From positions 3,751,001 to 3,815,000 of the forward strand of contig NC_092568.1 in the NCBI RefSeq assembly GCF_037975245.1: 64,000 nucleotides of DNA, written 5' to 3'. Source of the stretch: Apostichopus japonicus. Lineage: Eukaryota > Echinodermata > Holothuroidea > Aspidochirotida > Stichopodidae. The translations under genes were made by a program, and so were the position numbers. How positions within the stretch are numbered: position 1 is the stretch's first letter; every line of letters starts with the position of its first letter. Under the pieces are notes generated by a model. It saw only the letters and a program-made list of their open reading frames with translations, was not told the origin of the DNA and did not search any database. Of the stretch, positions 27,501 to 37,839 are shown piece after piece.

Positions 27501-30500
27501 TGAAAAAAAAAAAGAAGCACATTCATGTGGAAAATTGAAGATTGTTTGCTTGCACTAGGTTCTGATATGATCTAATATAATATTCTGCATTTGTTGTAAA
27601 AACATGCAATCTATGTAGAACGTTGTATATATGAAAATTGCACATGGTGACAAATTAATGAGTAACGAGGGAACGAATGCATGGCCATGTAAGAAAATAT
27701 TTATGAATTGGGAGAATGTGCTCTTTTGGATTCACTTCTACTAAAGCGTGCATTTCATTATTTTCTTTAAGCCTGTCAACGACAAGAATCTCTGTCATCC
27801 TCTTCCTAAGCTACTGAATGATATCATTGAATTCCTTCAGTCCTCACATGCCAAGACTATCAAGGTAATTAAACCATTTCTTATAAACCATCAATATTTT
27901 ATAGAGTTTTTCTATGAATGAGGTCTAAGCTATAAAATATCAAGTAATTTAAAGAAGAACATCAAAATATGAAAATAGCTGCAGCAGTTGCAAAATCCCC
28001 CGCTGCAAAGCTAAGTAAATATAAATCAATAGAGATTATCACTGCAGAGCAGCGTGCTGTCATATGCCTATTGTGAGAACCGCAGAGCACAGAAGATAAT
28101 GTCATTGTACAGCATAGCTTCAGTAATGCTGCAGCCCCCAGAGCGTCCTACACTGGACACTGTGTCCAAGCAGAATGTGCAAGATAACAGTCACATATGT
28201 CTTTTCAGACAGAGAAACATTTAATAATACATTCTCTCTAAGGTGTTAGTATCTAAGAGAGAAGGAGATGGTAAAAAGCAATGGAGTTAAGCTTGTCTAA
28301 ATTTTGGCTCAAACGTTTAATAAATAATACATAAATTAAATGGTAATTAGATGATCTCAATTCATCCTCTTGATATATGAAGAAATACTGGAGATTTATT
28401 TCATGACAATACCATCACCATATTGTGTCTTACACTGTGTTTTCTTGCAGACTCAAGATATACTTGATGCATCTTCAACATCCATTAAAGACTTCATTGC
28501 TGCACCTCATATGGTAAGATAATTGTATTGAAAACCAAGTATTGCTGGCCATTGAGAAATGTAAAACAATTTCCTCAAGAATTGATTGGGAGTTTCAAAT
28601 TAAGACAACTGCTGCAGTTGTTATGTTGAGTGGACGTCTTTTCTATCAGAAGCTATTATTTTGTCCTTTATGATCAAAGAAGGTTTTGAAAACTGGCCTC
28701 CGAGCTGCCGAAGAATCATCAGTTTATGGTTGCACACTTAGAAATAAAAAATATATAAACAAAAAACAACAAGGAAATGGAAAGGGACTTTGGAAAAAAT
28801 TTATCATAAAAAGAGAAAGTTGCATCTTTAAATCAAGATAAATATATCTATATATATATATATTTTTATATTCTTTCCATATCGACAGGATGGTTATTCC
28901 AAAAAGAAACTGGACAGCCCAGCTGCCAAAGAATGTTTGTATTACATCAACACATACTGCCCGTACCTGACAGCCATTCAGTTCTACATGAAGTATGATC
29001 TGCTCTCCATGGCCCTCGATTACCTCATCAAACACGTAAATAAACAAATCTGTTCTTTCACAAACAGATATAATAATACGAAAAAAATGCCTCTGTCTAT
29101 CTTGAAGGGTGCTTGAAGTACTCAACAATATTCCAAGGCAGGAATAGGTCAAGGGAATCTTGTTCCTGGTGAGGTTTCGAGACATTTTGTGAGACATATC
29201 TTCTTGAAAGTATTAACACATCAGTGTCAAGAATAGCCATTCTGTTAATCTGTTATCATTCTGTTAATCTGTTACCATTCTGTTAATCTGTTATCATTCT
29301 GTACAGAATTGTTCCGGTGAAGTATTCCTGGAAGGGTTATTCCTGCCTTGTCTGAAGAAAGGTGAACTGGGTATGTTAGAGGAATACATGGTCCGTCTAG
29401 ACCCTACCCTCAGTATCTGGGACTCTCACCTTACTGCGGTATGCCGACACCTCAACAAGAACAAACTCAACCATGTACTCTACCACCTTCAAGTATTCAT
29501 GAAGGTGAGGCCAGATGCGTTCATTTATGAAATGCCATCGCTGAAATTTACTGAAAGTTGCAAATCTTGATATACCATTTCCCCATGTACAACTTAGAGC
29601 ATTTGTGCTAGTATGTTGCTTTATAATACTGCAAGTGGAGTTTCATAGAAAATATATAGTTGCATAGAAAGTAGGATATAATCTGAAAAAATCATTTCAT
29701 AGTTTTATAAAAGTTTTTTTCGCAAAGTATGTCACTCTGTGCATGTATGTGTTAATAAATGCATGTAGTATTATATATAAAAATGTCTTACTTGTGGATA
29801 TGCCTAATACAAACCAAAAATCCCATGTCATGTATTCCCTCCCATCCCCACTCTTCCCAACACCCACCCCCACCCACCTCCCTCCACCCTATCAGTGTGC
29901 TATAGTTTCAAGGAACTGGTCATCTCTATCACACAACATCTCTTTCCATTCTGACAGGACTTTGTCCGAGCAGCGATGCTGTGTATTCGTTTCTACCAGG
30001 AGCGGGCCACTTCCTACAGCGAGTTGTTTGATCGCCTGCATCATGTACGACGAGCCCACGATCACTTGAAGGCCATGATGGAGGACAAAGAGTGGGGCAG
30101 TGTACCCCGGGCCTCAAATCAAAATTCAAAGTCTCCAGCCGGTTGGGGTGGGGGTAGAAAAGAGGGAGATGTCAATGTACGCCTCACTTTATCGCCATCA
30201 GATCTGACAAAGTAAGTTGGTCATGGTCTTGTTAAAACCTGGTCCTTACGTTAATAGGGGTTGCGTGGTGGTATATTATTCCTGGTATGCTTAAAGTAGG
30301 CTTTCTTTAACTAGCTATACGTATAATTTCTTTTTGTTACCTAGACCAGCTCGGGTTTGCAGCAAAGAACCTGACAGAAACAAAACCTCACTTTACCTAG
30401 ATTGAGCAATATGCAGGAGGGTAGGTGGGTAGGCAGCTCATGAGCAAGACCTAAGGGGTGCAGGGTAGGTGGGTAGGCAGCTCATGAGCAAGACCTAAGG

Positions 30501-33178
30501 GGTGCAGGGTAGGTTGGAAGGGTGCTCATGAGCAAGACCTAAGGGGTGCAGGTTAGTTGGGAAGGGTGCTCATGAGCAAAACTTAGGGGTGCAGGGTAGG
30601 TGGGAAGGGTGCTCATGAGCAAAACCTAATGGGTGCAGGGTAGGTGGGAAGGGTGCTCATGAGCAAGACCTAATGGGTGCAGGGTAGTTGGGGAGGGTGC
30701 TCATGAGCAAGCCCTAAGGGCTGCAGGGTAGGTGGGAAGGGTGCTCATGAGCAAGGCCTAAAGAGTGCAGGGTAGTTGGGGAGGGTAGTTCATGAGCAAA
30801 ACTTAAGAGGCCAGCATCATCCCAGTTGGTGCAAGATTTTTTAAGTTTTCTCTTTTCAAAAACTCTTTATATTTTCCATTTTACTGTTTTGATTTCATAT
30901 GTTAAACAAAAAAGCAAGCTGGCTATTTTGGGTCATGCATCATGAATTTGATATTATTCGTTGCATGTTTTTATATTTTCAGACATATCAATACAATCTT
31001 AGTTCAGATTGATGTCACCAAGTTCCTCCATGGTGTCATGGGTAATAAAACGACTTCTCAAAAGGCTATCGCTGTGGCAGGGGCCTCCGCTACCCCTCCA
31101 GCTGCTGCACAAGCAGGTCAAGCCGTGAAATTGCCAACATTATTTGGTGGAGGCAAAGAAAAAGCTGAGGTGGCATATAGAGTAAGTGAACAATGCTGCC
31201 ATATGGGAGCATAATAAACTGGAGTCTCCCCCCTCATTATACAAAATAGAAAACAATTATCGGATGGGAATGGGGGGGGGGGCTGAGGGGGGAGAATGGA
31301 AACTTTGTTGGTAATGTTGTACACATATTTGCCTCGTAAACAAATCCTGTAGCACTCTTAGTAACAAGAGGTTAATTAGTGATCAAACTGAATTGGGAGT
31401 GGGGATGAATCAGATTTAGGAATGTTATATGTTATTGACAAATATTTCTTTGCTCTTCTTCTAACTTCATTTGCAAGTTCTATCAAGATATCTATTTATT
31501 TGTCAGTTTATAGTAAGAATAGTAAGAAACAAATTACTGAGTGCCTGTAGTCTGATGTCCAGGATTTGTTGTTTTCTTGTTTGACAGGTTTTGATGAGTG
31601 GCAGTACCATCCCAGAAGGGTTTGATCTTGCATATAGAATTATACAGGTATGTAATGCATTATAGAGTGATAGTGATAGAGGGAAATTAAACACTTTCTT
31701 GAGGTGTGTACTTTTGTTGCCATATTATGTAATAAAATAACAAATTATTATTTTCTTGTGGTCATGGATTTGCACTAATGGAAAATTACTAGAATTACTG
31801 TGGGTCAAAATTGATATTTAACTTGAACTGAACTTGACTTGACTGAATTTAACCAAACTGAACTGAATTTGACTGAATTTAACTTGAACTGAAAAAAATT
31901 ATCCCTGAAGAAGGCAATACATATATATGTGAAATTTTAAAAGTCTTGGAACGCTTCTATATTTACATTGAAATCTTCCTCTTTTCCACCTCCCCTTTAT
32001 GACATACTACCCATAGACATACTCAATGTTATATATTTGTTTCCATGCAGGACTTCCGTCTCCCCGACTCTCTTATTTACACCAGAGCCGGGAGACATCT
32101 TGCGTCGCTGGGTAAAAACAGGGACATCGAGCAGCTTCTGGGTTGTATCAAAGGTTTGATGAAGCATGATGAATGTGACGAGGTGGTAGCTAACTGCATC
32201 CGGGTCATGTCTGGAAACCCAACCCTTCTGAAAGAGGCAGAGAGTCTGATTAAACTCATCAACAGTGATTCACAGAAGGTAATGATGAGTTCAGCAGATG
32301 GGTTGTATGACAGATGGTACGGATGTTAGGAATAGAATTTAGGATTAGTTGACAGGAAAAGGTCAGAGAGGATTGGAGTTATAGTAGTTATCTCTTTGAA
32401 AAAACCTGGTATCTATTAGACAAGAGGTCAAAGGTGAGAGAGGATTGGAGTTATAGTAGTTATCTCTTTGAAAAAACCTGGTATCTATTAGACAAGAGGT
32501 CAAAGGTTAGAGAGGATTGGAATTACATTAGGTATCTCTTTAAAAGAACCTGGTATCTACAAGATGTCAAATGTCTCTGAACTCTTGTCATGAAAATGTT
32601 AGTTAAAATGAAAATTGCATTAAAAGATATTCAACACCCAATCACATGGCCACAGTGGTTCTGCATTATGCATTAATAATCTCTAAGATATAATGTGGCA
32701 GACAGAATTGAAGCATGCCATCTTATATAAAGTTCATATTTCTTTATATACATAGTAGGAAATAAACCAAGATTTGAATTCCAGACACCCATCAAAAGAT
32801 AATAGTATTTCAGCATCGGTGCGTCTCATCTGTGATTTCCTTGGCTTGCCATTTATCCTGCATGATTTCTTTAACTTGATTATGGAATGTGTTCAAGATC
32901 CTGCCTCTGTTTGAACTGGCCCTGTTTCTCTTGTTTTTCACTAGATAAATGCTCACATCATATGTGGTAAGTTAAAGAAGGCTTATCTCCTGGCAGTCAG
33001 GGGAGAGAGAGGAACGGAAGATGTCAAGAGGATAGCGAGCGCTGCGGAGAGAACCGGTAACACAAAGATCAAGGACATGTGTGACCAGTGGCTAAAGAAG
33101 AAGGAGATGGAACAGATGCAGAGGAGGGATGTGGCAGAGGTGATGAAGAAAGGTGGACGTTACTGGGAGCAAAGATGA
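561..33178 (+). CDS. ZFYVE26: ZFYVE26 (spastizin/FYVE-CENT), 5'-truncated, 35 visible exons
   Basis: Exons: 561-730, 2488-3672, 4506-4583, 5224-5405, 5998-6985, 7314-7434, 8031-8296, 8571-8806, 9071-9237, 10681-10766, 11333-11433, 12109-12201, 13005-13230, 13391-14385, 15165-15389, 16212-16277, 16615-16794, 17293-17388, 18581-18737, 21329-21493, 22383-22531, 23666-23805, 24066-24318, 25556-25716, 26318-26494, 26775-26940, 27772-27864, 28451-28513, 28889-29035, 29307-29504, 29958-30211, 30983-31181, 31588-31647, 32051-32278, 32945-33178 (TGA). Every intron is GT-AG and every phase matches, giving about 2767 residues. The human protein is about 2540 residues, so this orthologue is longer even without its N-terminus. 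Seen: a FYVE finger (about residues 1958-2020) and a C-terminal region that matches vertebrate ZFYVE26 block by block. Known for the family: it binds PI3P, partners spatacsin and AP-5, and acts in autophagic lysosome reformation and cytokinesis. The first visible exon starts mid-codon, so the start codon lies upstream of the window. Confidence 0.93.
921..990. repeat. Dispersed repeat copy (GAAGATCCTRCTAGGATCGAAATGTCAGGCC family)
   Basis: It contains GAAGATCCTGCTATGATCG and ATGTCATGCC followed by cttttacata. Related copies occur at 16839-16992 (mostly inverted) and 41212-41272. It is a short interspersed family, probably MITE-like. Confidence 0.6.
1097..2446. mobile_element. Non-autonomous hAT-like DNA transposon
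   Basis: The ends are imperfect inverted repeats: the left begins TAGCGTTGTGCGG and the right, read inward on the other strand, begins TAGGGTTGTGCGG. An exact 8-base duplication, CTGCCATT, flanks it at 1089-1096 and 2447-2454. An 8-base target duplication and (C/T)A-x-G-type ends are hAT hallmarks. The subterminal regions are rich in ACCGG/CCGGT motifs, which could be transposase-binding sites. At 1350 bases with no long open frame it is non-autonomous. It lies in the ZFYVE26 intron, 41 bases before the 2488 exon. Confidence 0.85.
2488..3672 (+). CDS. ZFYVE26: ZFYVE26 large N-terminal exon with acidic and serine-rich linker
   Basis: This 1185-base exon joins to 561-730 as A|AG (Lys) and leaves in phase 1 at TCTG|gtgagg. 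Its first third is helical (for example the stretch around [19 protein letters not shown]). It is followed by an acidic and Ser/Thr-rich low-complexity segment and then a second helical part. It ends in a strongly basic Lys/Arg run ([15 protein letters not shown]) that resembles a nuclear localisation or nucleic-acid binding patch, although the family is cytoplasmic and endosomal. The acceptor lies 41 bases downstream of an hAT-like element. The assignment to ZFYVE26 rests on continuity of frame with the downstream exons rather than on a domain. Confidence 0.82.
3979..4158. repeat. (AAT)n microsatellite
   Basis: About 180 bases of AAT/AAC triplets with occasional ATGAT interruptions, in the ZFYVE26 intron. 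It creates a spurious poly-Ile open frame on the - strand. Confidence 0.95.
5998..6985 (+). CDS. ZFYVE26: ZFYVE26 N-terminal helical exon
   Basis: This 988-base exon begins after tctcag and ends at CCAG|gtaagg in phase 1. The preceding exon (5224-5405) ends with a TPR- or solenoid-like motif ([11 protein letters not shown]), and this exon continues it with VVKMFGM. The conserved order is a short helical hairpin, a hydrophobic Ala/Gly-rich segment (around [15 protein letters not shown]), a Ser-rich linker and further helices. No catalytic motif is visible. The pattern suits the alpha-solenoid scaffold expected for spastizin. Confidence 0.85.
8571..13230 (+). other. ZFYVE26: DUF547-like segment of ZFYVE26 (exons at 8571, 9071, 10681, 11333, 12109, 13005)
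   Basis: The spliced peptide (about residues 1044-1238 of the visible protein) shows, in order: [60 protein letters not shown]; then a helix ([13 protein letters not shown]) and [14 protein letters not shown]. The DUF547 family (PF04784), as I know it, has the same succession: an F-x-N-hydrophobic-N-x2-hydrophobic-HA motif, a Y-x-IGG and IE-x2-ILR motif, a D-x-R-hydrophobic-FA-x3-G-x3-SP motif, and a closing LP-x-hydrophobic-x-W-hydrophobic-x2-DF. The match is by eye; no HMM was run. If it is correct, this is a folded domain inside a protein usually described as having only a FYVE finger in a helical scaffold. Confidence 0.55.
9101..10381 (+). repeat. Tandem array duplicating the 3' end of a ZFYVE26 coding exon and its splice donor
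   Basis: Seven copies of a unit of about 168-184 bases. The first includes the 3' end of exon 9071-9237. The marker TGACATTAGATCTG (or its close variant) starts at 9171, 9339, 9523, 9700, 9884, 10067 and 10244. Each copy ends with CAG|gtgag, giving donors at 9238, 9406, 9590, 9767, 9951, 10135 and 10311. Units alternate between two types, so the higher-order period is about 361 bases. The extra copies lack a pyrimidine tract and acceptor and are likely intronic. Copy 10067 also has a 1-base insertion in the exon-derived part. Confidence 0.93.
13391..14385 (+). CDS. ZFYVE26: ZFYVE26 central exon
   Basis: This 995-base exon enters as G|AT after tttctttag and ends at GAAAAG|gtacgt in phase 0. 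It follows directly on the DUF547-like block. It contains a Ser-rich linker (about the first 100 codons), then a helical solenoid segment with recurring hydrophobic spacing, for example around [19 protein letters not shown]. That segment resembles the helical repeats of spatacsin and spastizin scaffolds. The next exons (15165-17388) continue it with [13 protein letters not shown] and a [12 protein letters not shown] stretch typical of the family. Confidence 0.9.
15985..16085. repeat. Short degenerate repeats of TTGCACCAGACCTGTT
   Basis: About five irregular copies of a TTGCAC(C)AGACCTG-type motif in the ZFYVE26 intron before the 16212 exon. There is no coding signal. Confidence 0.6.
16839..16992. 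mobile_element. MITE-like inverted-repeat element
   Basis: Left arm TATGTAAAAGTTAGAGAGCC then TGACATTTCGATC. The right arm, read on the other strand, is a diverged GTAAGAGTTGGAGGGCCTGA then TGTTTTGATC. The two arms could fold into a hairpin about 150 bases long. It shares its arm with the copies at 921 and 41212. It is intronic in ZFYVE26. Confidence 0.6.
18008..18075 (-). repeat. Interspersed-element tail (GCGC...TATATYAAT...ATTATTATT)
   Basis: On the - strand it reads gtgaagcgcatcgagaccg, then a TATAATGTGCTATATCAATA stretch ending in ATTATTATC-like triplets. A similar tail lies at about 26205-26278 on the + strand (ggggcgcggtataaatgtac then attattattttc). Such tails are typical of invertebrate SINE-type repeats. 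Confidence 0.45.
20040..20135 (-). mobile_element. tRNA-derived SINE fragment
   Basis: The - strand carries an A-box-like TAGCTCAGATGGTAGG (rc of 20104-20119) and a B-box-like GGTTCAAATCC (rc of about 20080-20090) at tRNA spacing, followed by unrelated AT-rich sequence. The tRNA-like part lacks a convincing cloverleaf 3' end, so it is a SINE head rather than a tRNA gene. Confidence 0.7.
20395..21045. repeat. Degenerate TGTG-rich minisatellite
   Basis: Roughly ten diverged copies of a unit of 55-60 bases built on GTGTGATCAATGTGTAAAT and TTAGTATTGTGTGTATA elements. It is intronic. Confidence 0.75.
21733..21774 (+). other. ZFYVE26: Candidate 42-base cassette exon upstream of the FYVE exons
   Basis: Between exons 21329-21493 and 22383-22531, the segment after ttccag up to GGAG|gtgatt is 42 bases, open in frame, and preserves phase 1. 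It would insert [14 protein letters not shown] before the FYVE linker. The acceptor has a weak pyrimidine tract (an A-run precedes it), so this is tentative. Confidence 0.25.
22383..22531 (+). CDS. ZFYVE26: ZFYVE26 FYVE finger, first half
   Basis: This exon enters in phase 1 as G|AT and ends at ATG|gtatgt. After a Pro/Lys-rich linker it encodes [14 protein letters not shown], which gives the WxxD motif of FYVE domains and the first zinc-binding Cys pair (CxxC). It must be spliced to 23666-23805 to complete the finger. Direct splicing from 21493 keeps the frame. An optional 42-base exon between them (21733-21774) would keep it too. Confidence 0.95.
23413..23612. repeat. Tandem repeat of about 75 bases, 2.7 copies
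   Basis: The unit begins CCCTTTATATGTAATTTTG and continues through TTTTACCATATTTTAAA and GGTTATCTTCTT. It lies in the intron that separates the two FYVE exons, ending about 50 bases before the acceptor. Confidence 0.85.
23666..23805 (+). CDS. ZFYVE26: ZFYVE26 FYVE finger, second half (PI3P-binding motif)
   Basis: It encodes [10 protein letters not shown], the basic R(R/K)HHCR signature that contacts phosphatidylinositol 3-phosphate, then CWRC and the closing RVCDQC. With the first-half CxxC, all eight zinc ligands are present. The exon ends in phase 2 at CCAAG|gtaacc and continues into 24066. All key residues are intact, so PI3P binding is expected to be functional. Confidence 0.97.
24417..24919. 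repeat. 42-base minisatellite, 12 copies
   Basis: The unit begins GATCCTATAGTGAACATAAC and ends TCACATATTTGT. Copies are nearly identical. Because 42 is a multiple of three and no frame hits a stop, long open frames appear on both strands. These are artefacts. It is intronic in ZFYVE26, and its homogeneity suggests a variable-length locus. Confidence 0.95.
24920..25085. repeat. Degenerate AGTAGTATCATCACACT repeat
   Basis: About eight irregular copies of an AGTAGTATCATCACAC-type unit of roughly 20-22 bases. It follows the 42-base array directly. Confidence 0.7.
26205..26278 (+). repeat. Interspersed-element tail, second copy
   Basis: A GGCGCTTCTGACAACAC segment, then GGGGCGCGGTATAAATGTAC and ATTATT triplets. 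It resembles the tail at 18008-18075 in reverse orientation. It is intronic, just before the 26318 exon. Confidence 0.4.
29238..29300. repeat. 19-base tandem repeat at a splice acceptor
   Basis: About 3.5 copies of ATTCTGTTAATCTGTTATC run up to gtacag before the exon at 29307. It therefore makes up the pyrimidine and branch-point region of that intron and offers several equivalent CTGTTAAT branch sites. Confidence 0.8.
30415..30812. repeat. Minisatellite of about 44 bases, 9 copies
   Basis: The unit is GGTAGGTGGGAAGGGTGCTC then ATGAGCAAGACCTAAGGGGT. It is G-rich on the + strand and intronic, between exons 29958-30211 and 30983-31181. Confidence 0.9.
32361..32565. repeat. Tandem repeat of about 83 bases, 2.5 copies
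   Basis: Two near-identical copies of AGAGAGGATTGGAGTTATAG through CTATTAGACAAGAGGTCAAA and a third diverged copy. It is intronic in ZFYVE26. Confidence 0.85.
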
Positions 33179-34030
33179 AACCAAATGAGAATGGGGAAGC
33201 CATATTTATGGAAATGTCATGTAGGGATCTAGATGAAGGGAAGATAAAGATGTACGGATTAGAATAAAAGAAACTGAGAGGAAGGAGGCACATGGGATGG
33301 ACTGGACTGACTTGAACTAGATTTTTATATTGAGCAGACTGAGGGTGATTAAACAAATATGTGGGTGTGGTGAAAAAACCAATCAGAATGGGTGAGATAG
33401 GGACCTAATGGTAACAAGGGTCCAAAGTTTCATGTTTAGACATGGGAACGGATCATCAATAGCTATGGTGCTAAAAACAGTGTTTAATACTACACTCTGG
33501 TGATTTTGAGAATGCTAAAATGATGGTCAGGTCTGTTGAGAGCCAGGTCAGGCTGTGTGGAAATCACACCAGTGAGCACCCTTAGAAAGCCTAATATTAC
33601 GAAATGAGGATTGTTTACGTTGTGTTTATCCCATGTTTCTTTGGACCCTTTATTAACCATGGACTGAGCCTACAGTTGTTTTACCTCCCCCCCTCCCCTC
33701 CCCTCTCAGCAGGTCTGGTGATGGTTGGGAATGCCTTTTCTTAGGGTTGAAAATGCAAATACATGAGATGTTGGCAAGTATGCATGTCAGGTATCTTGTG
33801 TAAATTTATTAATCATTGTTATTTTGACATGTTTTGGAGTGTAAAAAAATGAGGGGAAAGGTGGGGGAGGGGGGTTATTGCAAGGGGTTAAGTTTTGGAT
33901 GTGGAGGAAAGGAGGTATTTAAAGGAGTTTCTAAGTTGATTTTTTTTTGTGTTCCTCTGTGGTATAATGTGAAGGGCATTAGGAAGGAAGGCTGAAGACT
34001 TCCTACCAAGTATAATAAGGCAATAAAGAG
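33179..34030 (+). other. ZFYVE26: Probable ZFYVE26 3' UTR with two AATAAA signals
   Basis: After the TGA at 33176-33178 the sequence is non-coding. Polyadenylation hexamers AATAAA occur at 33263-33268 and 34022-34027. Either could end the transcript; nothing in the sequence decides between them. Confidence 0.45.
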
Positions 34031-34829
34031 ATACTTTCATATGGTAAAAGTCAGATCCAAATGCCAAATGTTTTGAATGGATGTTTCACTGGAGTGCCTT
34101 ACAATCTGACTTTTGCACAAATCCTTCTTTTATTTACCTATTATATATATATATTTTTTGGGTAATTCTGCTTTTGTATAATTTTACTCTGCATATCTAT
34201 ACATTTATACAGGACCCTCCCTGACACATGCACACTGATCCTGTTGCTTCCAATTCTTTTGCTTGAGGGATAATGGATAATGCTAGTATAAATTTGTTTA
34301 GTAGTGGGTCAATGCATATGAAAACCATTATTTAGTTTAGTGCAATTCTGATTAAATAATAATTCATAAGTTACTTCCAGCATTGCAATAGGTTCAGACT
34401 GCCTTACAAGCTGTATGTTATTCTACTATGGAGAAAAATCTACATAACCTTGATTTAAGATGTGAAGTCTACCAGTGTTTGAATTTTGTTGAAAGTTTTG
34501 AATGGATGCGGGTACAGGAAGAGGGAAGGGTAATGGCATGGGAGGGAGAAAGGAATCAAACTAATCTCCCTCCTTGCTTGATGCAGAACTGACTACATTG
34601 AAAATCAGTAGATAAGCTGAAGTATACTCAAGGCAAATTATGAGATCTGTAATACATTGAATCATGTTCAACTATCTTTGACGATTTTTCAAGTTGGTAC
34701 AGGGGTGTCTAGAGCATTCTAGGTTAGGCAGACAATTGTATCATTATGTTAAGTTGTATGAGTAACAAAACAGTGAGCTACTGTATACACAGTTACACTA
34801 ACATCTGTATTGTTACACAACTCCTGAAT

Positions 34830-34852
34830 GTTTTGTGGGGTGACTATATATT

Positions 34853-34883
<31 letters not shown>

Positions 34884-35040
34884 GCCATATACAGCTAACA
34901 TGTTGGGTGGCTATATAGCTACTGTACATAAGTGACTATACAGTTACATGTTGGGTGAATTTATAAAGTAACATGTTGGGTGACTATAGTCTTGCATGTT
35001 GGGTTACTATACAGTTACACGTTGAGTGACAATATAGATA
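34830..35040. repeat. Degenerate GTTGGGTGACTATA repeat with (AT)n run
   Basis: Five to six irregular copies of ACATGTTGGGTGACTATA flank an (AT)n tract at 34857-34883. It is non-coding, intergenic. Confidence 0.7.
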
Positions 35041-36220
35041 CATGAGTAATATATGAGGGATATATACTGTAGTTTGTAGTGACCCTTGACTGCATACATT
35101 TGATGGAAAAATCACACAGGTATGCCACTGACTCTGTGTAGTAACGTAAGTGGCTGATTTCAGTTAAAAGATGGATGGATCTGTTATTAAGTACACTGAG
35201 CACAAGTATAGTTGCTGTTTTGGAAATTTTCTTTTGCTTTCAATAACATGAAAAATGGGTAATCAGTAGCCCTGGTTTCTTGTACCAACAGTAATTAGAA
35301 GTTTATGAAATACTCAGTATTGGGTTTGCTGTATTCTGCTTTAGCAATGATCAAGTAATTGTGAATGTCTGCTCAGAGAAATTAGCATGTTAGAGTAAGG
35401 GAGCAATGAGTTAACTTTAAATCATGTAAGTAGTATCGGGTAGTCTGTAGGGTTTATTTCTTCTTTCTCTTACAGTCTATACTTTTATTTTGGCTCTGCC
35501 ATAGTTTTTTTGAACCAGTGTTATTGAATATACCATAATTTTTACTGTTACTTTATGCTTATGCCAATGATTAGGACACTGCAGAAATCTACAATTCTCT
35601 AGTTAAATGATGCAGAAAATGTCTCAGATTTTTTTAAATGGACAATTTGTCAAATTTAGAACAAAGCTATTTTCTTTTCTATATTGTCATTAATTTATCT
35701 TTTGAGACCCTGCATTTCATTGCACACAATTTACTTTTTCAAAGAATTATCTTGCCCGTGTCTATTTTGTAATATATCTTAAATAGTTTTTAAAAACCTA
35801 ATTTCTTTCTATTGTTTACATAGGGTACATTTGAGCCACAATGTTGTGTACTACACATTACTTTCTAGTTTGAATGAGGTTTAATGTTTTCACTCCATTG
35901 ATGACATAAATTACATGTGTGAACAGAAGCTTGGGAAGAGGTGACTTTTTTCTACAGTATGAAACAAAATATCCCACTTGAAGCATCTTCAATGTCTGTT
36001 ATCATCGTCTTTTTGTGTCTATTCTGATTTTCTCTTCTAGCCATGTGGCGAGTTTTCTTGAAGACTTTTAAGGTATTTCTTAAGTACTTTTGAAGACTAC
36101 TGACAGTATTTTTGAAGAGTACTGGCATTACAGTCCACTTTACCAATTTTTAAACCATTCTGCAGAACTAGGCTGAATTGACAAAGAAAATGACAAAGAA
36201 ACTACAGATTTAATGGGATT

Positions 36221-36237
36221 CCCCCCCCCCCCCCCCC
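36221..36237. repeat. Poly-C run (17)
   Basis: Seventeen consecutive C residues in an otherwise AT-rich intergenic stretch. The length may be unreliable in assembly. Confidence 0.9.
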
Positions 36238-37839
36238 GCCTTTCCCTTGCAAAAGAGAACAAGCAGTTACATGAAATATAAATAACTGACAAGGGTGCCT
36301 TTGGACTTTTTAATCAAATTATGAAGAAGGAATGTTTTGAAGACTTTCACAGTTTCAGTCAAGACAGATAAAAAAAAAATTCAATGGAGTAAAATTTGTT
36401 CACTGCACGTTTATTATTTGTACAAAATATTTCACTTTGTTAAGTATATTACAACATTCAAACTATTTCTCTATACAACTTACTCAGAAAGACAATTACA
36501 GAAATCATGCAGAGAATATCATTAAAATGGCAAAACCTCCAATTAACAGTAAAAAGGGTTTACGATTATACCTTTGAAGTCACTAGAATTTATTGATATG
36601 ATGGATATTATGTAAAAGTATTACCTGATGGTACCAAAATCCAGAACATACGGTCTTGTTCAGTTAAAAATGATGTCACCATAAAATGTAAAACATATCA
36701 TTTGTCACGTTATTATGAACACTTAGTAACTAGATATTCCATAACTGTCGAGAAGAAACGCTGAAAAGTGTGTTGTCCGGTTTTGAAATTACTAATCATT
36801 TCAATTTATCTAGCGTTTGTTTCACAATACAAAAACCTCATAACCAACTGACCAAGGGTGGCGGATATTCCCCGTCAGGCAGAACATACCGCATCACAAA
36901 CATGGGCTACTTCAGATGGACTTAAAGCAGCTAAGAGCAGAATTAATGGTAAAACCATTCACAAATGTGACAGGTCACACATTAGTATGTCTTTTTCTAC
37001 AATCTTAACATTACCCATGATCACAAAGAATTATGATCAATTTCTATCAAACTCACACTGTGTTCAATGGCACAGTTGAAAGAGCACTTTGACTTTCTTT
37101 GCTGGTATTGCCCATAAACACATTGGCCTCAAAATATGCTAGACTAAGATAAACACAGAAAATGAATCTCCATGTACACCATCATCAGCACCATCGTAGA
37201 CATCATCGTCATCAACACCATCTTCAAATAAAGTCAATAAATTATGGAGTACTCAATGTCACACACAAACACATTAGTCTGTCTGTTTCTGCAATATTAA
37301 CACTACCCACTATTGCAATGAATAAACTTCTATAAAGCTCAATCTGTGTTCACAGCAGGCAAGAGTGTCCAATGTCCTTCTTAAATTGTTTCTAATGCAT
37401 AAAATAAGTTGCTTAAATATTTAAAAAAATTACTGTTTTTGCTATTACACCCATTTACAATAAATCCTTAAAATTTTCTACATGTAAAATAGCAGCTTTA
37501 AAATATATACAGGATAAAAGTTTGCTTCAAGATTCTATCGCTACCTACATTAGAAAACAGAGCAGCTTTACTGTAAGCCCCCCCCCCTTCCCCACTTTAA
37601 AACTGTATTTAACTCCTATCTCTCCAGTACAAAGATTCCGGACTGAATAAATGTGAGGTTTTTTCAATGTTTGTCCAGTGAGAACAGGCAATCAGAGATA
37701 ACTAAATACAGAAGACCTACAGAAAGCACAAGTAATAATGATAATGATGATTAATAACGCACGCATATCCACCCAGTAACCTTTACGTGAAATGCACTTA
37801 GTTATACTCCCAAAGTTTATATTTGAACTTCCAAAGGAT

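Larger units (their letters stand above)
24066..33178 (+). other. ZFYVE26: ZFYVE26 C-terminal conserved region (13 exons)
   Basis: The spliced product keeps the order of the vertebrate C-terminus. It has [10 protein letters not shown] followed by an EDFYYD motif. Exon 26775-26940 carries the [11 protein letters not shown] and [10 protein letters not shown] motifs and FKFSRVLK. Exon 29307-29504 has [12 protein letters not shown], exon 30983-31181 has [11 protein letters not shown] and LPTLFGGGK, and the terminal exon has [12 protein letters not shown]. This region is about 740 residues against about 670 in human, and the excess lies mainly in linkers. It is the part expected to engage spatacsin, Beclin-1 and TTC19-type partners; that role comes from the family and is not visible in the sequence. 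Confidence 0.92.
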
